DNA of 64,000 nucleotides from Chionis minor (taxonomy: Eukaryota; Chordata; Aves; Charadriiformes; Chionididae), in contig VZSF01007300.1 of the NCBI GenBank assembly GCA_013398295.1, positions 62,001 through 126,000 on the forward strand. The letters run 5' to 3'. This document shows, in pieces, positions 1-10,115 of this stretch. The position numbers and the translations under genes were made by a program. Positions within the stretch are counted from its first letter, which is position 1; each line of letters starts with the position of its first letter. A model generated the notes under the pieces. It was not told the origin of the DNA. It ran no database searches and saw only the letters and a program-made list of their open reading frames with translations.

Positions 1-598
1 AGACTGTCTGATTAATACTACAACTTCTTTATTAGCTTGAATGTTCAAACTGTGCCTGAGTCATTGTCATTGAACTTTTACAGAAGAAAAAGACTTCATT
101 GTTTTTTATTGTAGTGGCCAATATTCAAAGTGTGCTAGTAGGGATGAGGTGAGTTTCAACAGAAATGTGTGGAGTGAGAGGACATGTACCGTTCCATAGT
201 TGATTTCTTGCCTGGACAAGTGTATTCTTCTGTCTGTATGAGGTCGGGCAGCTGGGAGGGGAGAGATTGTCTTTCTAAAGACCAAACCATGATGTGACCA
301 TAGGATAAGAAAATGCTAGTGCCAGGCACATGTCTTTCAAGCATTCATAAAATTTTTTCCTGCTTTGATTTTTTTTTTTCACCTAATATGGTGTTGCCAG
401 TTTTATGAGCTTTGTGATATACATTTCAGACTAATTAAATAATATGGTAATTTTTCACACATGGCCACAGTTAAGTGTGCATTATTCATTAGTTCACTTA
501 CGCAGTGGTTTAAAATACCACTGTCTTCAAACATTCCTTGTGTGTGACTCTATTTCTCCTTGTCTTCAATAACCTGGACTGTAAACTCCCTCCTAAAG
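1..598 (+). other. PPP1R21: PPP1R21 intron (3' part)
   Basis: AT-rich intronic sequence running into a weak acceptor (CTCCTAAAG) at 596-598. No repeat or ORF of note; the short ORFs in it have no coding character. Confidence 0.8.
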
Positions 599-832
599 GT
601 CCAGCAGAGTTTGGAGAAAATTGCCAAACTTGAACAAGAAAAAGAACACTGGATGTTGGAGGCCCAGCTAGCTAAAATAAAGCTAGAAAAAGAAAACCAA
701 AAACTGAAGAACTCTCTTAGTGGACATTTAACTGAAACTATACAAGAGCGTTCTGTTTTGCCAAATGTAGCTGAACAAAAGAAGGAAATGACAGAAAAGA
801 GTCCAAGGGAACCTATTAAAAGTACTAGTCTG
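599..832 (+). CDS. PPP1R21: PPP1R21 coding exon A (78 codons)
   Basis: Opens with VQQSLEKIAKLEQEKEHW and ends STSL before GTAAGT. This is a lysine/glutamate-rich coiled-coil segment. The 5' edge is the less certain one because the polypyrimidine tract is poor; a CAG three codons downstream is an alternative acceptor. Confidence 0.88.
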
Positions 833-3800
833 GTAAGTGACCTTTTTCCTTCAATAGAGAAAAATCCGCTTTCTTGAGTAGTAGTACTGTTTGATCAGTG
901 GAACACTAATAATGAAAGCTTTTTGACTGTGAAATGCCTTCACACTTGGGCTCCTTGTATTTGCAAAGCTGCTTGCTAATACTTTCTGCAGAGTTTGAAA
1001 CTTCTTGGCTTTTGAGACTTTGGTATCTTTAGTATCATGGAGACGTTTTTGTAGTTCTGTACTTGTATGACTGAAAGGGAAATAATAGATGCTTAACTGT
1101 TAGATTTTTCTGACTCTGTGAGTCAGAAACCCTTGCAAGCAGTATGTATCTCAGGTTGGCTCTGAGTTTCCAGTACTTTTTTCATTTGTAGGTATGTTAA
1201 AGCAAACATAAGTAGGTAATTAGGATTTTTAAATAGGTTGAAAGACTTTCTATAAGTTTGTGCGGTATAATTTAATTTTAACTTGAAGCCATTCAAGTTT
1301 TCAGTGCTGTCTGCTTTTTATGTGATGTTCATAGGCACATACAACTCGGGCTCAACAATTGCGTTTGGGTATGGCATACATTCTGTGCTTGCTCTACTGT
1401 GCTGGGTAAATGTCTTTCCTCTTTATAGCTAGTATTTAAGAGGCTGGCCTTTCCTCTGAATTACCACTTGTGAAGTGGTATTGGTAGGGATGTCATCTGT
1501 AAGAAAGAAACAATCTGCTTAGTTCAGCAGTCCATTGAATTCTTCCCCTTAGTGGTTTTTTTTAATTTTCTCACCACTTTCCTGCTCCAGGATAAAAATG
1601 ACCTGTGGATTATTTTCAAATCCCCAATCTTGAAGTAAACTGGCATCTTAAGTTTTTGGTCCTGTGTTTGATCTGTTAGGAGTTTGAAGAGAATATTGGT
1701 TTTTTTTCTGGCCGTGATGCTTAATGTAACTCACCAGTCAATGTATTGTATAAATATTTCCCATAAATTTAAATCTCTAGTCCTGTTGTGGTCAGAAAAA
1801 AAGCCCTTTGACTCTGTGAAGATATTCTTCCATGAAACTAGTTATTTGCAAAAAGCCATCTGCTAGAGTTCTGTCAGTGCTTCACACTGAACTGTCAAAC
1901 TGGAAAGAAAGGAATTCAGAAGGTACTCAAGAAATCCCAGATAGGTTTCCTTGCTCTTCAACCTGAAAAGTAATGTTTCAATGTCCTAATGTACTTCTGA
2001 ATTAGTTTCATGTAATTGAGCAAGTTCATTAGTTCATATAATTGTACAAACTAGCTCTGTCTTGTTGCTTCTATTGCTTTTTCCCTGTGTGCATCGTAAG
2101 GCAAAGGATGTATTTGGAGAGTTGGTGTCAGCGTTAATTTGGTTGAAGGCATTAATATATATTATTGCCCTTGTTTGTGCTACAGGTGGAAGTACTTAAA
2201 TTTGGGTTTAGTTTTAACTGTTGCAAGATTTCTTTAAAGCCCTTCTATGACTGAAGCCGAAATGAGTTGCAGCTAAAGTATCTATTTTTGTAGCTCTCGC
2301 TTAAGCGTATTTTCTTCTTTGTTCTAGATTGGAATGTTGACTATAACTACTGATAACGGAAAGGTAATCTGTTTTAAACATTACTGAAGTACATCTGATA
2401 AACACTTCAATTCTGATTTCTGTTAAACTCATTCCAAAGGTTTAATTACCAAGAATACTGTTGTATAATGGCATGAATCACCCACATAGTCTGTATACTT
2501 CAGACTATGTTTCTTTCAAGCTATGTTACTTTCAAGCTTCTGAAAACCATGCGTTTCTTAACTGTCATCTTCTGTTTAGTGAGCTGTTATCTTTTATCCA
2601 TGTAAGCAGTTGAGAGCAGTGTGAGCTGTCATCCAGGTGTGTTCTCAGCAATTTGAGGAAAGCATTCGACTGTCTGTACTTCAGTAACCCTAACTGCATT
2701 CTAAGCCTCAGCTCTGAACTTCTGAGGGAGGGCTCAAGCTGCAAAAACAGTCACTGACTGTAGTGCCTGGTGTTTAACACTTAAGTACAGGCTATTCCAA
2801 ACCTAACCTCACACCAAAAAAACTTCAAAGCAGCTGTCAGACTAAATGTTAACTCTTTAGTTAAGCACTGCTATAGCGTCATGCTTGCCCCACCAGGAGC
2901 ATAGCAGAGGAAGATTCAGTGCCTGCCCTTTTCTGACAGTGGGGCAACTCGCACTTTACTTCATAGCTTACTCACCCTTTTCTTCTGAAGGTGTGATTAA
3001 AAACGGGGTGGGGCCAGATAATAACTGATACAAGTTCTTAAAAGCTACTGCATAATGCTAAATGTGAAGGTAATGACAAGTCATGTGAAAGCTGCTTCTA
3101 GTGGGTTACTCTGTAATTTACAGTAAACTGGTGAGTGGTGTTTTTTTTAAAGTTCAAATGTCTAAAGAAACTTCTGGAACATGCAGCATTAGAAATAGTT
3201 TTGACTGTTGTGAGCTTCTGAAATTTAGTTATGCGAAGGAATTCTTGCTTGTTGGGAAAAGCCAGTAAGTTTTTACATAGGTGAAAGCAGTCCCCTTCTG
3301 TGGTGGACTTTCACCTTCATCAGAGACTCAATATGTTAAATCAAGCTAACTTCTTACATCTTCAGTTGGCTCTCTGTCCTTTAAGGGAGTCTGACACTAA
3401 GAGTCATCATCAGAGTGACCTGCTGTAATTTGTCGATTGTGTTCAGGGAATTTAATGCTTTTGAGCATTAAATTAATGTAAATTAAAATTAAATAAATTA
3501 AATGTAGAGCAGCCAGGCCTCAGGAGGGAAGGAGAGAAGTCAATATAGAGGACAATGTTGTGATGCAGGTATTCGGTCTGCTAGGCATAAATATGTCTGC
3601 TTAAATTTTTGCTTTGCCAGGCTCCAGATGTTGACTGTCGTGAAGACCTGATAAAAAACCACTATATGGCAAGGATAGCAGAACTTACATCTCATCTGCA
3701 GCTTGCTGACAGCAAATCAGTACACTTTCATGCTGAGGTGAGCGTTCAGGCAGTGTCTTTACCAAAAACAGTAAATTCCTTTTTGAACTTTCCATAGGCA

Positions 3801-6800
3801 AGTGTTTTGACAGTGAGTTTAAATACATGGAATACAATGTTTCATAAAATCTGTTCCTGGAATGTTTTTTGGCTGTGGTCTAGTATGCATAAAAATGTAT
3901 ACTGTAGAAGGGTTGGGGTTTTTTTAAAAGAAATCCTTTGGTAGCCTTGTCTTGGTTGTATTAAGAAGTACAATGTGCATCATGTATAGGTTTGTTCACA
4001 GAAGTTGAAGCAGCTGGCTTTAGTTACCAAGCTAGTCTTGACTTCATCTGGAAGTGTTGCTGACGTCATTCGAAAATACTTGAGTGTATCATGAAGTGAT
4101 GAAAACAGCTGTCCTCTGAGAAATTGGTTCTCAGGCATAAGTTATACTTCAAGAATTAACAAAATTATTAATTGTATCTGACTTCCTGTTTTCATTTCAA
4201 ATCACGAGGTAATTTTTCTTGAAAGTAGTGGCCATTTCAATTTGTATAATTAATTGATGTGGAATATACCAAAGCTCCTGGCTGACACTGCAAATCCTCT
4301 TAAATATTTTTTTAATAGTGGATGACATAGTATGGAGGAACCATCTTTGATATTTGGGCAATGTGTGAAGTGAGTTGTTTGCTTTTTTTACTTATGAAAT
4401 ATTTACTAGTATTTATGTGAAAAATACGATGTTTAGGGGATTGGCAATATGGTAATTCCATAAAGTGAAGGAAAAATTTAATGTTAACTATTTAATTACA
4501 TTTGCATTTAAAAATGTGCACAAGCTCTGACTTAAGTTTCTTGAAATCGAAGGATTACAGAAAGATGGAAACATCCAAAGCAATCAGTGAAAAATGACCC
4601 AAGGCAACACTCTGGAACTAACTTTCCTGCCTTCTACCCTCCCTTTCCTGTTCTTTTTTGACAGTGTCGAGCACTTGCCAAAAGACTGTCTCTAGCAGAG
4701 AAGTCCAAGGAATCGCTCACAGAAGAGTTGAAACTAGCTAGCCAAAACATCACTAGGTTACAGGCAAGTAAAATATTATATAGCATAGAATAGATGCATT
4801 TTGTAATTGTGTGTAAGGGGAGGTTGGAGGAGAAAAATTACGAGTATTGAGCATGGTCATGCCTTTACTAGCTATGTGATGTAAAAACTCTAATGGTATG
4901 GAGAAGGGACTTAAATAATACATTTCAGATCCAAGGTATGAAGTTGAACATGCTTTCAAGGAAAATGTTATAGTAGCCAAGCCTCTGTGTTGGCACACTT
5001 GGTATCAAGGCTTTTTATGAATTTTTTTACATCAAAAGGTATGATTGTATGACTGTCTTCAATGGCTTGTTTCCCTCTGCAAGAAGAGGATTACTTTGTG
5101 TACAGCCAACACCTATATCTGCTCCTCAGAGTTAGATGTGATGATACTGACAAGGTTGACTACATATTTAAATTAAAAATAGGACTAGGAAAGGGATGAA
5201 AGTGCTGTTCCCTAGATGATACACTGCATTCTTGATCCTTTCTCACACCTTGAACTGAAAATCTTAGAAATGCCAGAGTGTTTCCTTGAGATGGATAGCT
5301 TAATATTAAGCAAAAATAACTTTGGGTTAATCTTTAAGAAGCTGTTGTTAACAATAAACTCTTATACCAGACATCCTGTGAATGTCCTGTCCCTTTGTCC
5401 TTCCCTTCCACACAGTTCAGAAAGGAGCCAACAGTAAAAATATATATAAATATTCAGTGCTTAAGTGCCTTTGTGTTTTCTTCATGCTTAGTTTGTATCT
5501 TTATTGCTCACTTGTCTGGTGAGTACCTAAAATGCTCCATACAGGCAGTGAATATAATGATACACACTTAAAAGAATTGTTCATGAACCCAAAGGCTTTT
5601 TTGATTTGTTCCTTTAACAAATTCCACAATCAATATTCAACTTAACATGAGAGGTTCATCTCCAATTACATATTAAACTTCCGAAGGCAAGACAGCAGGT
5701 GCACCATTTGTCTGCTTAGTAGTCTGCATAATATCAAATCATAGAATTGTTTAGGTTGGAAGGGCCCTCTGAAGGTAATCTGGTCCCCCTCCTTTGGTCA
5801 GAGCAGAGAGAGTTTGGATCAGGCTGTTGAATTGGGACTTCCCTGTACAGCCTCGCTGGCTGTCTGCCACAGTTGCTCAGTTTCCTAAGCCTTGGACTGT
5901 TCTTTGCTCTGTCCTTGATCATTCAGCTATCCTGGGCCCCTTTAACTTCCAGGGCAGTTTTACCTGGGATCTTGCCAAGCAGACCTTGAAAAAGCCAAAA
6001 TCTACTCTTCCTAAATCTTGGGTTGCTGTAATTCTACTATTCATCTTGCTTGCTTCCCTCAGGATCTTAAATTCCACTAACTCATGGTTGCTGCAGCCAA
6101 GCCTACCATTGGCTTTCACATCCCTGACCGGCTTTTCTGTGTTTGTGAGTAACAGGTCCAGCAGAGAGCCTCTCTTAGGCCTATTGATCACTAGTATCAA
6201 GAAGCTCTTTACCACACTCGAGGGAAATCCTGAATTACTTGCATCCCACCTTGTTGCCCTTCCGGGAGATGTTGGGGTGGTTAAAATCCCTCATGAGGAT
6301 CAGGGTCTGGAGTTGTGAGATTCCTATCTGCTTGTAGCAAGCGCCCCGCATATCACCCTTGTTGTTGTTCTCTTATCCCTACCTATGAGATCTTAATTGT
6401 CTTCAAACCACTCCACGTAAAGCATGTCTTATCCTCTTCCAATCCCACCCTTCCTAAATTGTCTGTATCCCTTCATTGCTGTGTTCTAGTCGTGCACAGG
6501 ATCCCACCATGTCTGTCTAATGCCGGAGAGATCATACCTCTACAACTGCATGTGGATTGCTGATTCCTTCAGCTTTGTATGCCACCTATGTTCATGTACA
6601 GGCCGTGCTCTAACCCTATAAAATTTACTTGTTTCTTGGCTGGAAGCAATGTTGGAAAACTTAGCTGTTAGTCTTTTATGTAAGCCATAAAAAGCAGGTG
6701 GAAAAATTATAAAGGAAACAGAGCAAAAATAAGGGGAACAGACCATGCATGAGACTTCAGGTAAAAGAAAAATAAGCTCTTTACTTTCTTGCCGCAAGTG

Positions 6801-8902
6801 ATTTATTCCCCCGCCCCCATGGTTTAGCTTAATTGCACACATTCAGCATCAACACTATAGCTTACTAAGTGGAGACAGAAGTTGGCTGCTTTGCCAATTG
6901 TTGCTAATATTGAGCAAAGGCTTCTGCTTTTTTTTTTCTTCCCCCTAGGATGAATTGATGACAACGAAGAGAAGTTATGAGGATCAGTTAAGTATGATGA
7001 GTGACCATCTCTGCAGTATGAATGAAACCTTAACTAAACAAAGGGAAGAAATTGATACACTAAAGATGACCAGTAAGGTAAGTTGCCAGGTGTTGACATT
7101 AGGCACTTGCTGCAGTTTGGAGGTCTGTGGGTTGCATTTGGCATTTCTGCAGTAATACCCTTTAACAAACCAATTCATAAGCTATAGTTCTTGGCCAATT
7201 GGAAAGAAAACTCCAAACCTGGTCCTGCACGTTTCAGTGAAGAAATTCTTGCAAAAATGTGTGTGTGGGAAAGAAGAAACGCTTCATGTCACTGCTTCAA
7301 AGTAGGCTTTCAAAGTGTACTCTCTAATGGATGATCAGCACCTTTTTTTTGTTTGTTTCTGTTGGGTGAAGATAAATCCATCTCGTGATACCACATGTTT
7401 ATGATTATCTTACTGGTAGGAGTGTCCTTCCTGCAACTTTCTCGGTTGCAGCATACTCTGTTCTTGGCAGCTATTCTTTTTGCTGTTTTATTTCCATATT
7501 CTAGCTTTTCTGTCATATGTAGGAATGAAAACTTTGCCACTTAAATTCTTCTGTGACCTTAAATTGCACACTGAAATTTTTTTCCAAGCAAGGTGTCTAT
7601 CCATTTACCAGAAACAAGTTTGTGACTTCTCTTAACATTAATAATGAAAAATACAGAAGTCTGCTGTTTAGAGTAATCAGTGCTTAAACCATGGTACGTA
7701 GAACCATTCTTATGGTTCTAGAGAGAAACAGATCTTGTGAAGGCCTTTACCCTTCAGTAGTCTGCCTGTGAAACTAATAAGCTAGCATTATTATCCTTAA
7801 TTGTGGAATTCATGGAAGCAGATTTCACTGAAGGGTTAAAAAAAAAAATCCATGTTTTTATTAAAGGTCCCATGACAGCGATTTTTATCTTTCGGACTCC
7901 TCCCCTCATGTGTAGAACTGTTTTTCTTCAGATGTCTTGAGTGTTTTGACTTGCCATTGCAATCTTTAAAACTACTTTTTGGTGTATAAGCTCTTGTGTT
8001 TTTAGAGAGAAGCTCTTGGCTGCATACTGAAAATAACACTTCATGTTTTTATAAAATATTTTCTGGAATTCTTCACTTGTCATGCTTCTAAGACTTGAAG
8101 TGGTACTCTGACTGTAAGGAGGTAGTTCAGAATCTCACAACAGTAGACATGGATTTTCAAGTGCTACCAAATATAGATAGCAATTCAGTTGAAATCAAAA
8201 TGATGCAGTTAAAGCCATTATCACTTGGAGGAAATTGTTGGTTAGATTAAAAACAAATGTTATCTTAAGGAAATAGGAAGACAGGGAATTGCCAGCAAGT
8301 AACTATTGCACGAAAGTTTATTTTAAGCTATACGTTTGCTTTGTGGAGTTGTACAAGTCACATGAGAGTTGGTTAGCTGTAGAACAAATTTTCTAAACTA
8401 GGAATATTCTGTATACACCAAGTTAAAGTTAAACTTGTTTTGGAAGAAAATGATGAGGTGGGGAATTGATTTTAATTTGAGGCAATATAAGATTTATATT
8501 TGAAATACCACTTAAGGATGAATTATGATTTGACTTGCCTTCACCGCCCATAAAATATTAGCGGTGCTAATACAGTTCAGTGTCTTGGGACATAACTCAG
8601 ACATCTTTTTTTCCACACTTTCAATTGAGATAAGGTACTCTGTTGTGCTTATTTGAAATATCTGGTGCTTTCCACTGTTATGCCTGTAAATAGAGAGGGA
8701 TTTTCAGAGCAAGCAGTTACAAGCTCTCATTATTAAAAGCCTTTGAACTGTTTATTTTCAGTTTGACTGTTCTTTGCTTGCTGTAGGCATAAATTATTAG
8801 GTATCAGGTTTTATATATTGTCTGTATAGCTTTTCTTACCTGAACTATGTTCTGTCCACTTTTTTCTTGCAGGGAAATTCTAAAAAGAACAAAAATCGAT
8901 AG
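599..8902 (+). CDS. PPP1R21: PPP1R21, C-terminal 214 codons in six exons (5' part outside window)
   Basis: Protein phosphatase 1 regulatory subunit 21 (KLRAQ1/CCDC128). In mammals it is a coiled-coil protein of the FERRY complex, a Rab5 effector that links early endosomes to mRNA. Coding exons are 599-832, 2328-2363, 3621-3737, 4665-4763, 6949-7077 and 8873-8902. All six are phase 0 at both ends and join into one open frame of 214 codons ending in TAG. The signature TTKRSYEDQ, which names the C-terminal Pfam domain, is in the fifth exon. The product is charged and heptad-rich (KLEQEKEHW, AEKSKESLTEELK) and ends in a basic GNSKKNKNR tail, as in human. The N-terminal KLRAQ domain and promoter lie upstream of the window. 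One intron has a GC donor. Identification rests on recalled human sequence and is strong because exon order and ends agree. Confidence 0.96.
833..2327 (+). other. PPP1R21: PPP1R21 intron
   Basis: GT-AG intron of about 1.5 kb. I see no repeat family, structured RNA or coding exon in it. Confidence 0.8.
2328..2363 (+). CDS. PPP1R21: PPP1R21 microexon B (12 codons)
   Basis: A 36-bp phase-0 exon encoding IGMLTITTDNGK, between a strong acceptor (TTTGTTCTAG) and donor GTAATC. It occupies the place of the human IGTLTRTSDSE segment. Being 36 bp and phase 0, it can be skipped without a frameshift. Confidence 0.8.
2364..3620 (+). other. PPP1R21: PPP1R21 intron
   Basis: Intronic. It contains a perfect 9-bp stem with a 4-nt loop at 3451-3472, immediately followed by an AT-rich TTAAATTAA-type simple repeat to about 3503. 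Otherwise nothing recognised. Confidence 0.75.
3621..3737 (+). CDS. PPP1R21: PPP1R21 coding exon C (39 codons)
   Basis: Encodes a stretch from APDVDCREDLIKNHYMARI to SVHFHAE, nearly identical to the recalled human sequence. Acceptor GCTTTGCCAG, donor GTGAGC. Confidence 0.95.
3738..4664 (+). other. PPP1R21: PPP1R21 intron
   Basis: AT-rich GT-AG intron ending in a good pyrimidine tract (CCTGTTCTTTTTTGACAG). No other feature seen. Confidence 0.8.
4665..4763 (+). CDS. PPP1R21: PPP1R21 coding exon D (33 codons), GC donor
   Basis: Encodes CRALAKRLSLAEKSK through ASQNITRLQ. The exon must end at CAG (4763) to stay in frame with the DELMTTKRSY start of the next exon. The bases that follow are GCAAGT, so the intron is of the GC-AG type. 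The nearest GT (4768) would add four bases and break the frame. Confidence 0.93.
4764..6948 (+). other. PPP1R21: PPP1R21 GC-AG intron
   Basis: About 2.2 kb with a GC 5' splice site and a standard acceptor (TTTTTTCTTCCCCCTAG). It hosts a minus-strand CR1 copy at 5738-6535. Confidence 0.85.
5738..6535 (-). mobile_element. CR1 LINE fragment, antisense, internally deleted
   Basis: The left edge reads AATCATAGAATTGTTTAGG then TTGGAAGG, the reverse complement of an avian CR1 3' end. Read on the minus strand, 5919-6215 encodes LLDLLLTNTEKPVRDVK, GRLGCSNHELVEFKILR and RVDFGFFKVCLA. This matches the end of the endonuclease domain and the region before the reverse transcriptase in CR1 ORF2. Just upstream on the minus strand is the CTGATCCTCATGAGGGATTT motif found in the same ORF. 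The reverse transcriptase core is missing, so the body has an internal deletion. The 5' limit (right edge) is uncertain. The fragment is old and not functional. Confidence 0.82.
6949..7077 (+). CDS. PPP1R21: PPP1R21 coding exon E with TTKRSYEDQ motif (43 codons)
   Basis: Opens DELMTTKRSYEDQLSMMS and ends KMTSK before GTAAGT. The motif that names the C-terminal Pfam family is intact. Confidence 0.97.
7078..8872 (+). other. PPP1R21: PPP1R21 last intron
   Basis: About 1.8 kb, AT-rich. Contains a perfect 8-bp stem with a 4-nt loop at 7700-7719 (AGAACCAT/ATGGTTCT). No repeat family recognised. Confidence 0.75.
8873..8902 (+). CDS. PPP1R21: PPP1R21 terminal coding exon (9 codons + stop)
   Basis: After TTTTTTCTTGCAG the frame reads GNSKKNKNR and stops at TAG 8900-8902. 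The basic C-terminus equals the recalled human GNSKKNKSR apart from one residue. Confidence 0.96.
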   Translation, partial: GNSKKNKNR

Positions 8903-10115
8903 CTTGCAGCTCATCAACTGTCTTCGGAAGCTGCTGCTGCACAGGATGCAGTTAGTGAACATTCACTGTCCAATTCCTGTTTGTTACGGGAAGCAGAGGT
9001 GGTATTGGGTCTAGTAAAAACTGATTTGGTGCTGTAAATGGCTTTAAAATATCTAGAACTTGTGACAGATAAAACAGAACTTAATGTTGGCTCTAAACCA
9101 GGAAATACACACTGTGGATAATTTATATAGTAATTACCTTCAGTTTTTACCGTGCACTTTTTAAAACTAGGTTTTAATTTCATGTAATGACTCCAGATTT
9201 TGTATATTTTCAAATATTATGCATTAACAAACTTGGATCAGTGCAGTAGTTGTCTATTTTTGAGTTATATGTTAAATTGTCAACATGTGTACATTCCTTT
9301 ACTTGTTAATAACAGTTTAAAAATTAATTTTGAGTCTCTTCTGGCCATGCAAGATGTGCAGTTACTGTGAATGTCTTATTCCTGTTCTCAGCCCTTTTGA
9401 ATTAATTGGAATTGTAGCTTTAAATGACTTCTGTAAATTCACACAGGTAAATGGGATCACTTTTATTTTAGACTGCAATAGTGGAAACTTTTGCTGCTTG
9501 TATTTGGCACTTTGGATTTTGAAGTAAAGAGCACAAACAGCTGAATTGGGATACTTTTATGAAATTGCTTTAAGCCCTTACTTAGGCATTTTGTTTACAC
9601 ATATATGTACATATTGGTTGAAATAGCTGTTTAAAGCTAGAGGAAATTGTGATCATAATTTGCCCCAAAAAAGTAAAGCATTATATGTGTGTGTAGAATA
9701 GATCAGCTTACTGTGCTCTCTTACAGTAAAGAAGAATATGAAATATGTTGAAGATTTAAACACTGAATTTGCAAAAGCCTTCATGGAATTAAGTCCTGAT
9801 GGATTCACTTGGGGGATGTACGTGGCTTTTCCTGTGTTTTGGGAAGTTTATGAACTTCAGGCCTCTCCTAAAATTTCTTTTCTCTTTTTTTTTTTTTGAA
9901 GTGATGTCTTAATACCATGAGAGTTCACAGCATTGATTTTTTTTTTCAATTTTTTTAAATCGGATGCTGTGCTGCTCCATACTTTACACTGATCCTCTGT
10001 TCCATAACTTGCACCATGGCACTTATTGGAGAAAACCCTTATGGGACAAATAACAGCTGTGTTGATATGTATTATTAGTATGTAATAATAAAATCAACTA
10101 CACAAAACCAGCTTG
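8903..10115 (+). other. PPP1R21: PPP1R21 3'UTR
   Basis: AT-rich untranslated region from the TAG to a probable cleavage site about 15-25 bp after the AATAAA at 10087. GT-rich sequence at 10130-10190 fits a downstream element. The exact cleavage site is inferred. Confidence 0.7.
10087..10092 (+). terminator. PPP1R21: Poly(A) signal AATAAA, PPP1R21
   Basis: A canonical hexamer followed by GT-rich sequence, and the first good one after the stop codon. Confidence 0.65.

Noticed and set aside
4764..4769. GT at 4768 as a conventional donor for PPP1R21 exon D
   Set aside because: It would add four bases and break the frame into the conserved next exon.
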